A stretch of 44,552 nucleotides of DNA, taken from positions 1 through 44,552 of the forward strand of contig NZ_JBAKHX010000067.1 of the NCBI RefSeq assembly GCF_036906915.1, read 5' to 3'. Both the position numbers and the translations under genes were made by a program. Source of the DNA: Phytohabitans sp036906915. GTDB taxonomy: Bacteria > Actinomycetota > Actinomycetes > Mycobacteriales > Micromonosporaceae. Of this stretch, positions 16,409-24,078 are shown one piece after another (positions within the stretch are counted from its first letter, which is position 1; each line of letters starts with the position of its first letter). Under the pieces are notes generated by a model. That model did not search any database. It saw only the letters and a program-made list of their open reading frames with translations, and was not told where the DNA came from.

Positions 16409-17431
16409 ATGTCCAAGGGGATCAGCAGGCGCGCCGCGATCGGCGTGACCGCGGCGGCGGCCGCAACGGTCGCGGGCGCGACAGGCGGGGCCGCACCTGC
16501 CAGCGCCCGTCCGGGCGTACCTGCCCGCGGGCCGCAGAGGATCGTCGACACGTACGAGGCTCAGAAGACCAGAGCCGGCGGCATCTGGCACTCGCACATC
16601 GCGGCGGTCGACGCGGCTGGTGCGCTGAAGCCGGTCGTGGCGGACGACGACAACTTCGTCATCCACGGATACAGCGTGCAGAAGCTCTTCGTGGCCACGG
16701 CGGTACTGGACAAAGTGGACCGTGGCGAGCTGAGCCTCGGCCAGAAACTCGACCTGCCCGCCAGCATCATCCTGGGCGGCAGCGGCATCTACCACCTGCA
16801 CGGCGTGTGGGGCGACGACATCACGATCGCCAACTTCCTCACCGCGATGCTCGTGATGTCCGACAACACGGCGGTGCGCATGTGCGGCCGCGTCGTGCCG
16901 GCCCTGGAACTCAACGAGATCCTGGCCGCGAAGGGCTTCACCCACACGCGCGTCGAGCCGGTGGCCAACCCCAACCGGTTCTTCCTTGGCGTCACCACCC
17001 CCAGGGAGACCCACGACCTGCTGTGGCGGCTGGCCAACAAGACGCTGCTGTCCCCGGCGTCGTGCGACTTCATGCTGCGGGTCACCCGCTGGGTCAACGG
17101 CTATCACGACGGCGTCCGGCGCAACATGTCGTCGAACGAGCGCAGCCGGGTCGCCACCAAGTACGGCGCCGAAACCGACGACCTCGGGGGCGCGCGCCAC
17201 GAGGCCGGCGTCATGTTCGGCACCGACGGCGCACCGGTGCTGACGTACGCGCTGTTCGCCGAGGGACTGTCCGATACAGGCAACTTCGGCGCCACGCACC
17301 CAGCGGTGGAGGCACACGCGAAGCTCGGCCGCGTCATGTTCGACACGATCGGCGAGACCACCAACCCGCTGGCTCGCGCCCGCCAGACCATCAAGCCGTA
17401 CCGCCCGGGCGCGGCACAGTCTATTACCTAG
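16409..17431 (+). CDS. Tat-exported class A beta-lactamase-like serine hydrolase
   Basis: The 340-aa product starts at ATG 16409, seven bases after GGGGAGGA. A twin-arginine signal (ISRRAAIGV, then an Ala-rich segment ending near ASA at 31-33) implies folded export. Class A motifs are visible: Ser89-Val-Gln-Lys92 (SxxK), Ser151-Asp-Asn (SDN) and an omega-loop Glu183 in RVEP. The third motif, normally KTG or KSG, is KYG (251-253), so hydrolysis of beta-lactams is doubtful. A TTPRETHDLLWRL helix matches the usual class A helix after the omega loop. It may be a real beta-lactamase, a penicillin-recognising enzyme or an esterase-like relative. Confidence 0.85.
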   Translation: MSKGISRRAAIGVTAAAAATVAGATGGAAPASARPGVPARGPQRIVDTYEAQKTRAGGIWHSHIAAVDAAGALKPVVADDDNFVIHGYSVQKLFVATAVLDKVDRGELSLGQKLDLPASIILGGSGIYHLHGVWGDDITIANFLTAMLVMSDNTAVRMCGRVVPALELNEILAAKGFTHTRVEPVANPNRFFLGVTTPRETHDLLWRLANKTLLSPASCDFMLRVTRWVNGYHDGVRRNMSSNERSRVATKYGAETDDLGGARHEAGVMFGTDGAPVLTYALFAEGLSDTGNFGATHPAVEAHAKLGRVMFDTIGETTNPLARARQTIKPYRPGAAQSIT

Positions 17432-17542
17432 AGCTGTCGGTCGGGAAACGCTGCTGTCACAGATGGAAGCGATCGAGCCCCTGCGGCCGTAGCGGCGCGC
17501 CCCGCGCTGGCACACGGGACTGTCCAGCGCGCCGCGACGGGA

Positions 17543-18481
17543 TCATCCGCCCGGAGTGGGAGGGCGCGAGGCTGCGGCGGCCTCGTCGTAGAGGAATGGC
17601 AGGCAGCAGTACCGGCGGCCCTGGGTCACCGGGGTCACCTCGTGCTGGAGCGAGCACGAAAACACGATCGCCCCGCCAGCCGCCACGTCGTACAGCCGCC
17701 GGCTGAACTCTGGAAACCGCAGCCGCCCGCCCTCGTACTCGCCGGTGTTGAGGTTGATGCTCACCGCGAACCGCCGGTGCGCGGTCGCGGGCGTGGTGTT
17801 GTCGCGGTGCGCGCGGAAGAAGCCGCCGTCGTCGGCGTCGTAGCAGGCGAGCAGGTACCGCTCGATGCGTGTCGCCTCGAACTGGAACGCCTTGCGGATT
17901 TCGGGTACGAGCCGGCGGGTGATCCGGTCGCGGAGCTCGGCGCGCATGGCCTCGTCGGTGATGAGCACGTCGCGGCGGCGCTTGTATCCGGGGTCGTCGA
18001 CGAGCACGGTGCGGCCGTCGGGCAGCGCGCGCATCACGCCGGTGTGCTGCCCGCCGGTGCGCGCGTGGTGGAGGACCAACTCGTGGCGGAAGGCCGGTTC
18101 GAGCAGGTCGGGCACGATGAGCACGGGTGCATCGATGCTGGCGTCGTCGAGCGAGGGCAGGCCCTCCAGCAGGTCCACAAGCGACTGTGATGTCGGCTCG
18201 GGTGGCAGCCGGTGCAGCACGCGCAGGTTGGGCGACAGCACGTACGTCGCGGGTCCCCCGTACGCCTGACTGATCGCACCGTCAGGGTCGCAGACGCGTC
18301 GCATGGTGGCGGGCCCGGTGAGCTGGCGCGAGTCGGGCAGGACGGTCACGAACGTGACCCGCCGGTCGTCGAGCAGTTCCGCCGCGACCGGGGCGGAAGT
18401 TGGGCCGGGCAGGCACAGCACGACATACCGCCCGGCGACCGAGTCGAGCCGGAACGGTGAACCGTCTGGTTCCGCCGCCAC
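17543..18481 (-). CDS. Thioredoxin-fold plus 2OG-Fe(II) oxygenase (prolyl-hydroxylase-like) protein
   Basis: The 312-aa protein has an N-terminal peroxiredoxin/AhpC-like domain (about 1-105) without the catalytic cysteine, and a C-terminal double-stranded beta-helix of the prolyl 4-hydroxylase type. The iron facial triad is His225-x-Asp227 (FFRAHRDN) and His280, with the 2-oxoglutarate arginine at Arg290 (QGRRYCCLPFLYDE). GTG 18481 is the only usual start codon in the frame, but family-like residues (QRGDPAPLF) continue upstream of it to a point without any ATG, GTG or TTG. The true N-terminus may use a rare start or may have been lost. Substrate unknown; hydroxylation of a protein or peptide side chain is plausible. 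Confidence 0.82.
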   Translation of the reverse strand: MAAEPDGSPFRLDSVAGRYVVLCLPGPTSAPVAAELLDDRRVTFVTVLPDSRQLTGPATMRRVCDPDGAISQAYGGPATYVLSPNLRVLHRLPPEPTSQSLVDLLEGLPSLDDASIDAPVLIVPDLLEPAFRHELVLHHARTGGQHTGVMRALPDGRTVLVDDPGYKRRRDVLITDEAMRAELRDRITRRLVPEIRKAFQFEATRIERYLLACYDADDGGFFRAHRDNTTPATAHRRFAVSINLNTGEYEGGRLRFPEFSRRLYDVAAGGAIVFSCSLQHEVTPVTQGRRYCCLPFLYDEAAAASRPPTPGG

Positions 18482-18519
18482 GAACAGCGGCGCCGGATCC
18501 CCTCGTTGCGGAGCCGTGG

Positions 18520-18699
18520 TTACAGCCGATCGTCGTCGGGCGCGGCGGTTCCGCCCGGCGGTACCAGGATGTCGTTTCCGTCGCCGCCGGCGACGACGAC
18601 CGTGGGAGACGGCGACGGCGTGAGCACGTCACCGATCTCCGGCGCTACCGCGACCGCGCCGGCCACCAGCGGCAGCACGGCAATCCACTCCTTACCCAT
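18520..18699 (-). CDS. Small hypothetical secreted or membrane peptide (59 aa)
   Basis: A 59-codon frame starts at ATG 18699 (MGKEWIAVLPLVAGAVAVAP) with strong G/C at third positions. It has a hydrophobic N-terminal segment, a Ser-Pro-rich stretch, a Gly-Asp-rich motif (GGDGNDILVPPGG) reminiscent of a single calcium-binding RTX-like turn, and an acidic end. It stops 38 bp before the oxygenase start on the same strand, so the two may be co-transcribed. It might be the partner or substrate of the oxygenase, since it has several prolines (inference). Confidence 0.5.
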   Translation of the reverse strand: MGKEWIAVLPLVAGAVAVAPEIGDVLTPSPSPTVVVAGGDGNDILVPPGGTAAPDDDRL

Positions 18700-18803
18700 A
18701 CCCCACGGTAGCGAGCAGAGCTTTCACGGATCTTTCAGGATTGTGTAAGCAAGATTCACTAGGCTGTATCCGTTACCGCACCATCATCCTGGGGAGGATC
18801 ATC

Positions 18804-19190
18804 ATGCGACGCACCACCAAGTGGCTGGCCACCGTCACCGCCGCGATGGCGCTGGGCAGCGGCGCCGCCGCACCGGCGAGCGCGCAGACCAGCGCCTGCA
18901 CGCTCACCATGGGCAACGTCGGCTACAGCGCCAACATGCTCTACGTGTCGGGTTGGCTGAGCGGCGGCTGCAAGGGCCAGGTGGCGATCGACCTGCAGCG
19001 CTCGACGACCGCTGACGGGCCGTGGACCACGATCGACAGCGGCATCACGTACCCCCTCGGCCCGGACGCCGAGGGCGGCACCGCATGGTTCGACAACCTC
19101 GACGGCTGCGGCGGGTTCTTCTACTACCGCGGCGTCGGCACCTACGGCAACCTCACCGAGGTGTCGCCGCGGCCGCAGCACCCCTGCTGA
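18804..19190 (+). CDS. Small secreted hypothetical protein, four cysteines
   Basis: The 128-aa product starts at ATG 18804 after a GGGGAGG site. It has a clear Sec signal (MRRTTKWLATVTAAMALGSG, cleavage near ASA-QT at residue 27). The mature part has about 100 residues, four cysteines (two possible disulfides) and a beta-rich pattern (QVAIDLQRSTTADGPWTTID) like small immunoglobulin-like secreted proteins of streptomycetes. Its end overlaps the convergent MFS gene by 38 bp. Function unknown. Confidence 0.78.
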   Translation: MRRTTKWLATVTAAMALGSGAAAPASAQTSACTLTMGNVGYSANMLYVSGWLSGGCKGQVAIDLQRSTTADGPWTTIDSGITYPLGPDAEGGTAWFDNLDGCGGFFYYRGVGTYGNLTEVSPRPQHPC

Positions 19191-20340
19191 CAGCCGCCAG
19201 CCGGAAGAGCAGCGTGCTGGCGCCGATCACCACCGGCGCCAGCACGAAGCCGGCCGCCGCGCCCGGTACCCGATCCAGAATCGCGCCGTCGAGCGCCGCG
19301 CCGAGCGCCGCGCCGGCGGTGAACGCGGTCGCCACCCACGCGAACGCCTCCGCCGCCGTCCCGGATGGCGCGATCCCGTCCACCATCACGAACGTCGCGG
19401 TCAGCAGCGGCGGCAGCGCCAGCCCACTGACCGCCGCGAGCACCAGCATGACCGGCGGCGCCGGTGCCAGCCCCAGAGGCGCGTAGCCGGCGGCGAGCGC
19501 CGCGGCGGCCCACGGCAGGTGGCGTTCGGGCAGCTTGAGGCGGGTGTTGAGCAGGCCGCCGACCAGCGCGCCCGTGGCCTGCGCGGCCAGCAGCCAGCCG
19601 GCCCACGAGCGGGCGCCGGCCACCTCCGCGTACCGCGTCACCGCCACCGGCAGCGCGCCCACACCCGCACCGACCAGCACCACCGCGACGAGCAGCACAC
19701 GCAGCCGGGCCGCGCGCAGCGCGCCGGCCCAGTGCCGATCGGCCGCCGCGCCGCGCCATCGGCGCACGGCGGGCGTCGTGACAAACCAGATGGTACCGAT
19801 CAATTGCAGCACCGCGGTCGCGTACAACCCAGCGCTGGGGCCACCCGCGCCGATCGCTGCGATCGAGACGAGCGGCCCGGCGATGAAAATGAGCTCCTGG
19901 ACGGCGATGTCCAGCGAGTACGCCGTGTGGACCCGCTCTTCCGGCAGCAGGCCGCGCCACAGTACCCGCAGGCCGGACTCGAACGGCGGCGCGCCCGCCC
20001 CCGCGAGCAGCGCCGCCACCACGGCGGCGCCCAGCGGCGGCTGACCCGCCGCCAGCACGAGAAACGCGGCCGTCGAGACCGTCACGGCGCTGGCCATCAC
20101 CGGTGGCTGGCGCCACCGGTCGGCGATCCGCGCCAACATCGGCCCGCCGATGGCCAGCCCAATCGTGTACGCGGCGACAAGCAGCCCCGCGATCCCGATG
20201 GACCAGCGTTCCCGGGCGAAAACCAACAGCGCGACCGGCGACGACGCGAGCGGGATACGACCGACGGTACTGGCGGCGAGCACCCGGGCGACCTGGGCAG
20301 TGCGCAGGACGGCGAGCACGCCGGTGGATGGGCGTTGCAC
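19153..20340 (-). CDS. MFS transporter
   Basis: This 395-aa protein has about 12 hydrophobic segments and a major-facilitator-like loop (GGPMLARIADRWRQPPVM) after helix 2, where the motif-A position sits. The GTG start at 20340 has GGGAG seven bases upstream. A 29-codon ORF ends 55 bp upstream on the same strand and probably shares its transcript. Substrate is unknown; efflux of a small molecule is most likely. The C-terminus overlaps the convergent secreted-protein gene. Confidence 0.88.
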   Translation of the reverse strand: MQRPSTGVLAVLRTAQVARVLAASTVGRIPLASSPVALLVFARERWSIGIAGLLVAAYTIGLAIGGPMLARIADRWRQPPVMASAVTVSTAAFLVLAAGQPPLGAAVVAALLAGAGAPPFESGLRVLWRGLLPEERVHTAYSLDIAVQELIFIAGPLVSIAAIGAGGPSAGLYATAVLQLIGTIWFVTTPAVRRWRGAAADRHWAGALRAARLRVLLVAVVLVGAGVGALPVAVTRYAEVAGARSWAGWLLAAQATGALVGGLLNTRLKLPERHLPWAAAALAAGYAPLGLAPAPPVMLVLAAVSGLALPPLLTATFVMVDGIAPSGTAAEAFAWVATAFTAGAALGAALDGAILDRVPGAAAGFVLAPVVIGASTLLFRLAAVSRGAAAAATPR

Positions 20341-20395
20341 GGCAAAGCTCCCGATGGAGTCGGAGGGAACGGACCAGTCGGCAGTGCGAAACCGG

Positions 20396-20485
20396 TCAGG
20401 GAGCGAAGTCGCCGCGCTCGTGGTCGTTGCCGTACAGCGGCAGGTCAGGCGTGATCCACTGGCGGTAGGCGCTGCGGCAGATCAC
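20396..20485 (-). CDS. Putative 29-aa peptide upstream of the MFS gene
   Basis: A GTG-started frame of 29 codons (start MICRSAYRQWITPDLPLYG, end GDFAP) has G or C at the third position in 27 codons while its first two positions are mixed, a strong sign of real coding. TACGGT lies seven bases before GTG, so it could be leaderless. It could be a leader peptide controlling the MFS gene, a precursor peptide exported by it, or the tail of a lost gene. I do not recognise the family. Confidence 0.45.
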   Translation of the reverse strand: MICRSAYRQWITPDLPLYGNDHERGDFAP

Positions 20486-20492
20486 GGCGTTT

Positions 20493-20498
20493 ACCGTA
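20493..20498 (-). promoter_or_regulatory. -10 hexamer of the 29-aa ORF/MFS unit
   Basis: TACGGT on the minus strand, seven bases before GTG 20485. A tandem array begins about 20 bp further upstream. Confidence 0.4.
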
Positions 20499-20520
20499 CC
20501 GCCCCGGCCGCGACAGCGGC

Positions 20521-20584
20521 GTGCCTGGTGTCGAGCGTGCCTGGTGTCGAGCGTGCCTGGTGTCGAGCGTGCCTGGTGTCGAGC
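20521..20584 (+). repeat. 16-bp tandem repeat array (four copies)
   Basis: Four perfect head-to-tail copies of GTGCCTGGTGTCGAGC with no spacers. It lies just upstream of the 29-aa ORF promoter and downstream of the DUF222-HNH gene end. It may be a minisatellite or a set of iterated binding sites. Confidence 0.92.
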
Positions 20585-20702
20585 GTGCGCAGATGGACGT
20601 CTGGCCGAGCGCGGCAGCGGCTCATTCATCGTCACGGGCGGGATGCCGGAGTACGTGTCGGTGTCGCTTGGCGGCGACGGGGAGCGCGGGGCATCGGTCC
20701 AA

Positions 20703-21938
20703 TCATGTCCGTCGGTGGTAGAGGTTGCGCCGGGGCCTGCGCGAGCTGTCCACATAGTACGGTGGGATGAACTCGGGTCTGCCGTCTGCGCCAAGGCGGA
20801 CTTCCCATTCGCGACGGTGGATGAGCCGGTGGTGGTAGCCGCATAGCAGGACGCCGTTGTGTAGGGCGGTTGCTCCGCCGGCGGTCCAGGCGGTGATGTG
20901 GTGTGCGTCGCACCAGCGTGGTGGCCGGTCGCAGCCGGGGAACGCGCACCCGCCGTCTCTTGCCACGAGTGCCCGTCGTAGTGGTCCGGTGAACAGTCGT
21001 CGGGACTGTCCGACGTCCAGGATTTGTCCGTCTCCGCCGAGGACTAGGGGGATGATGTGGGCGTCGCAGGCCAGCCTGCGTACCTGCTGGGCGCTCAGCC
21101 GTTCGCCGGTGTCGAGTTGGCCGAGGCCGAGTTGGTGGCGGAGCATGTCGTAGGGGACGGTGACCACGATCTGCGGCCGGTCCCCACCATTGGCCGGTAG
21201 TTGTTCGGTGCGCAGCGCCAGCCGGCACACCTCCACCAGGGCGTCCGCCCGCCGTTGGGTGGCGGTCCGCTCGTCCGGTTTACACAACGGGTCCAAGGCG
21301 GCGTTGACGACGGCGGCGGCTTCGGCGTCCAACCAGCCGGTGACCCGGTAGCGGCCGTCGCCGTTGTTGGTCAGGGTGAATCCCCGCACCCGCTGGGCGC
21401 GTTTCTCATCTCGCTCGGCGGCCAGCCGGTCGGTGTCTTCGGCCACTTCTGGGGCGACGTGGGCCAGGATCCGGGCGGCGATCTTTTTGAGGATGACCGG
21501 TTCCCAGTCGGCGTGCTGTACCAGCAGCGTCTTCTCGGCCAGGTCGATCACATCCGCCGACACCTCCCCGGCCAAATCTTGGATGGTTTGGGCGACGATC
21601 TGCGCCTGCTCGACGTTGATCGCCGCGGTCGACAGTGCCGCGTCCAGCACCGGGCGCTGATCCAGCACACGGGCCAACTCCACCATCCGGCGTGCGGTAT
21701 GGATGCTCACATGCAAGCGCCCGCGGAGCCAGACGGCGGTGCTGCTGGCCTCTTGCGCGATGGGCAGGTTCCGGCCGTCGATCTCCCGGACCAGATGCAG
21801 CTGGACCGCGGCGAGCATCTGCTGCGCGTCATGCACCGCCCGCAACGCGTCGACGAGGTCGGTGTCGGGCAGCGACCACATCGGGCTGTCGGCGCATTGG
21901 CCGGCGGCATCGGTGAGCTGCTGCAACGTTTCCCGCAC
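20703..21938 (-). CDS. DUF222 and HNH-endonuclease domain protein (13E12-repeat family type)
   Basis: The 411-aa protein has an N-terminal DUF222 domain (about 10-290, helical, with LHVSIHTARRMVELARVLD and GWLDAEAAAVVNAALDPL) and a C-terminal HNH nuclease module: CAFPGCDRPPRWCDAHHITAW, then LHNGVLLCGYHHRLIHRREW. These are multi-copy actinobacterial genes, related to the mycobacterial 13E12 family, and may be mobile or replicon-maintenance functions; their role is not established. The start GTG 21938 has GAGAAT six bases upstream. Repeat-rich DNA flanks it on both sides. Confidence 0.9.
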   Translation of the reverse strand: MRETLQQLTDAAGQCADSPMWSLPDTDLVDALRAVHDAQQMLAAVQLHLVREIDGRNLPIAQEASSTAVWLRGRLHVSIHTARRMVELARVLDQRPVLDAALSTAAINVEQAQIVAQTIQDLAGEVSADVIDLAEKTLLVQHADWEPVILKKIAARILAHVAPEVAEDTDRLAAERDEKRAQRVRGFTLTNNGDGRYRVTGWLDAEAAAVVNAALDPLCKPDERTATQRRADALVEVCRLALRTEQLPANGGDRPQIVVTVPYDMLRHQLGLGQLDTGERLSAQQVRRLACDAHIIPLVLGGDGQILDVGQSRRLFTGPLRRALVARDGGCAFPGCDRPPRWCDAHHITAWTAGGATALHNGVLLCGYHHRLIHRREWEVRLGADGRPEFIPPYYVDSSRRPRRNLYHRRT

Positions 21939-21944
21939 GCACTA

Positions 21945-21950
21945 ATTCTC
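21945..21950 (-). promoter_or_regulatory. -10 hexamer, DUF222-HNH gene
   Basis: GAGAAT on the minus strand with six bases to GTG 21938, consistent with a leaderless transcript. Confidence 0.4.
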
Positions 21951-22315
21951 GTACGTTCGTGCGATGATCGTTGCCCTCCCGACCGCCACGCCCGCCACGA
22001 CACGCCGACACCACAAAAATGGTTCCCGTGTGGGTTGTCGGGCGGCGGCGGTCTTGAGGTTGCCGTGGCCGGGCTGCGACCCGCTGTGGGGGGCGGGGGT
22101 AGACCGGGTGGGTGGGTGCCGCGCTTACGCGGGGTTGTTGGCGCTGGGCGGGCGTTGTGCCCACGCGGTCCCGGCGGTGAGTGGGGCGCGGTGCCCGTGC
22201 GGTCCTCGGCGGTGAGTTGGGCGCGGTATCGGCACGGTTGTTGCCGGCGGCCAGCGGCGCCGCGTTTCGCGCGCTGTCGGGCGTGGACGGCGCCGCGCTC
22301 GCGCGAGCTGCAGCG
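21951..22315. other. Gene-free GC-rich stretch
   Basis: No gene is supported between the HNH gene and the repeats. Long open frames cross it on both strands but have low-complexity Arg/Gly/Ala translations and no family resemblance. Confidence 0.5.
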
Positions 22316-22405
22316 GTGTGCGGGCGCTGCGTTTAGCGCGGTTGTCGGCGGTGTGCGGAGGCTGCGTTTGGCGCGGTTGTTGGCGGTGTGCGGGCGGTGT
22401 GCTGG
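22316..22405 (+). repeat. 35-bp tandem repeat, about 2.5 copies
   Basis: Units at 22316-22350 and 22351-22385 begin GTGTGCGG and share the core CTGCGTTTRGCGCGGTTGT; a partial third copy follows. The array lies 40-150 bp before palindrome copy 3. Confidence 0.75.
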
Positions 22406-22447
22406 CGTGGTCTGGTTGGCCGTGGTTCCGGCGCGAAAGCCCGTCGT

Positions 22448-22524
22448 CGATCACGGGAGTTTGCATGGATCAAGGGCGAATGCACGTGGTTTTGAGATCG
22501 AACCACGTGCGTTTGCCCTTGATC
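22448..22524 (-). repeat. Palindromic intergenic element, copy 3 (inverted)
   Basis: The 57-bp palindrome at 22468-22524 is inverted relative to the other copies, shown by the loop (TTCGATCTCAAAA on the minus strand) and by a diverged tail at 22448-22467 on the other side. The loop has AAAA where copies 1, 2 and 4 have TTTT. Confidence 0.85.
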
Positions 22525-22526
22525 GG

Positions 22527-22574
22527 CGGGGATCGGCGGGGGGAGGCGGGGGGGAGGCGGGGGGAGGCGGGGTG
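22527..22574 (+). repeat. G-run cluster with G-quadruplex potential
   Basis: Five runs of four to seven G, separated by short AGGC or ATCGGC-type spacers, lie directly next to palindrome copy 3 and 60 bp before the hydrolase start. The spacing meets the simple pattern for an intramolecular G-quadruplex on the plus strand. Confidence 0.7.
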
Positions 22575-22635
22575 GTGTCAGGTGCTGGCGAGGTCCGGTC
22601 TCATTGCGAAGGAGCGTGCGGGGAAGGGGGTTAGC

Positions 22636-23172
22636 ATGCGGGTTGTGACGCGGTATCTCGTAGTGCCGGGGCGGGGAGTGTCGTTCGCGGACCACTGGAC
22701 GCGGCAGTGGGTGGAGAACTATCCGAACTACCAGTGGGCGCCGGAGCCGCCCGGCCCGCCGTACATCGCGGATGAGCGGGTGGCCGCGCTCGACGCGGCG
22801 GTGAGCGCCAGCGACGAGTCCGCCGTCCTGATCGCGCACAGTGCAGGCTGCCTGACGGTCGCATTGTGGGCCGCCCGGCACGCCGGACCGGTCCGGGCGG
22901 CGCTTCTCGTGACCCCGCCGTATATCGATCCTAAGTGGACACCGCAGCCGGACGACGACGTGTTCATCGGCGAGGTGCCGCGCCAGCCCTTGCCGTTCCG
23001 GTCGGTCGTCGTCGCCAGCCGCACTGACCCGTTCAGCTCAATGGTCCAGTTCGAAGGCTACGCGCGCGACTGGGGTGCCGAGCTGTACGACGCGGGCGAC
23101 GTCGGGCACCTGGACTCGAAGACCGGCTTCGGCCCATGGTCCGAGGGGGAGCGGCTGGTCGCCACCCTGTAG
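22636..23172 (+). CDS. RBBP9/YdeN-family alpha/beta hydrolase
   Basis: The 178-aa serine hydrolase starts at ATG 22636, a few bases after GGAAGGGGG. The long upstream open frame is repeat DNA. Catalytic residues fit the family: nucleophile Ser69 in LIAHSAGCL, Asp131 in VVASRTDPF and His158 in GDVGHLDSKTGFGPW. The size matches single-domain RBBP9-like proteins. The natural substrate of this family is poorly known. It is convergent with the sigma-factor gene, with an inverted repeat between them. Confidence 0.88.
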   Translation: MRVVTRYLVVPGRGVSFADHWTRQWVENYPNYQWAPEPPGPPYIADERVAALDAAVSASDESAVLIAHSAGCLTVALWAARHAGPVRAALLVTPPYIDPKWTPQPDDDVFIGEVPRQPLPFRSVVVASRTDPFSSMVQFEGYARDWGAELYDAGDVGHLDSKTGFGPWSEGERLVATL

Positions 23173-23182
23173 GCGAGAGGGG

Positions 23183-23225
23183 TCTAGGGCATGATCCCCG
23201 CAAACATCCGGCGACACGCCCTAGA
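23183..23225. terminator. Inverted repeat between convergent genes
   Basis: TCTAGGGC (23183-23190) and GCCCTAGA (23218-23225) are perfect complements separated by 27 bases. The sigma-factor stop codon lies in the right arm. It may be a weak bidirectional terminator or a repeat element; no T-run is present. Confidence 0.35.
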
Positions 23226-24078
23226 GCAGGGACAGGCGGTCGGGGTCGGAGAGGATGTTCAGCTCCAGTACCCGGCCGTCGGCCACCGTGAACGCGGCCA
23301 CCGCCACCACTCGCCCGTCCGACAGGGCGACTGCCCCCACGGCCCCGTTGACGAGGGTGGGACGCGTGAGCTCGGCGATCCGCGCGAACACGATCGCGCC
23401 CTGCGCGACCGCCTGCGGGCCGCGCACCAGGGTGCTCGGGCGCAGGGTGCCGCCGTCGGAGCGGACGACGACGTCGGGGTGCAGCAGGTCGACGAGGGCG
23501 GCGAGGTCGCCGCCGCGGGCCGCCGCGAGGAACGCCTCGACGACGGCGCGCTGTCGAGCCTGGTCGGGTTCGGGTGTCGGGGTGGCGCCGCGGACCCGGC
23601 GGCGGGCGCGGCTGGCGAGTTGCCGGGTGGTGGTCGGCGTGCGGTCGAGGATCGGGCCGATCTCGTCGAACGGCATCGCGAACAGGTCGTGCAGCACGAA
23701 CGCGAGCCGCTCGGCCGGTGTCAGCGTCTCCAGGACCACGAGCATCGCGACGCTGACCGAGTCGGCCAGTACGGCCTCGTGTTCGGGGTCGCCGCCGTCG
23801 ATTTCGCTGACGATCGGGTCGGGTACGCGGGTGTCGAGGGGCTGTTCGTCGCGGTGCCGGCGGTCGCGCAGCAGGTTCAGGCAGATGCGGCTCACGACAG
23901 TGGTCAGCCAGCCGCCGAGGTTCGTCACTTGCGTGCTGTCGGAGCGGCTGAGCCGCAGCCAGGCCTCCTGTACCGCGTCGTCGGCCTCGGCCAGTGAGCC
24001 CAGCAGCCGGTACGCGACCGCGCGTAAGTGGCTCCGGTGTTCCTCGAACCGTAGCGCCAGGTCATCCGTATGGTCCAT
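23221..24078 (-). CDS. ECF sigma factor with C-terminal SnoaL-like domain (ECF41/SigJ type)
   Basis: The 285-aa product has sigma region 2 (LRAVAYRLLGSLAEADDAVQ, then EAWLRLSR), region 4 (LTPAERLAFVLHDLFAMPFDEIGPILDRTPTTTRQ region) and a C-terminal SnoaL/NTF2-like domain of about 110 residues that replaces a separate anti-sigma factor in this group. The start ATG 24078 is preferred over 24132 because conserved region 2 begins soon after it. The linker lacks the exact WLP-type motif I associate with ECF41, so the subgroup is tentative. None of the usual ECF41 partners (carboxymuconolactone decarboxylase, epimerase, oxidoreductase) is adjacent; the target is unknown. Confidence 0.88.
   Translation of the reverse strand: MDHTDDLALRFEEHRSHLRAVAYRLLGSLAEADDAVQEAWLRLSRSDSTQVTNLGGWLTTVVSRICLNLLRDRRHRDEQPLDTRVPDPIVSEIDGGDPEHEAVLADSVSVAMLVVLETLTPAERLAFVLHDLFAMPFDEIGPILDRTPTTTRQLASRARRRVRGATPTPEPDQARQRAVVEAFLAAARGGDLAALVDLLHPDVVVRSDGGTLRPSTLVRGPQAVAQGAIVFARIAELTRPTLVNGAVGAVALSDGRVVAVAAFTVADGRVLELNILSDPDRLSLL

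Noticed and set aside
20521..20584. CRISPR-like repeats
   Set aside because: The 16-bp units are contiguous with no spacers, and no cas genes are present.
20703..21938. DUF222-HNH gene as a group II intron or intein endonuclease
   Set aside because: No intron ribozyme features or intein splice motifs are visible; the domain order matches stand-alone DUF222-HNH proteins.
22318..22635. N-terminal extension of the hydrolase frame through repeats
   Set aside because: It crosses tandem repeats, the palindrome and G-runs; the strong ribosome site before ATG 22636 marks the true start.
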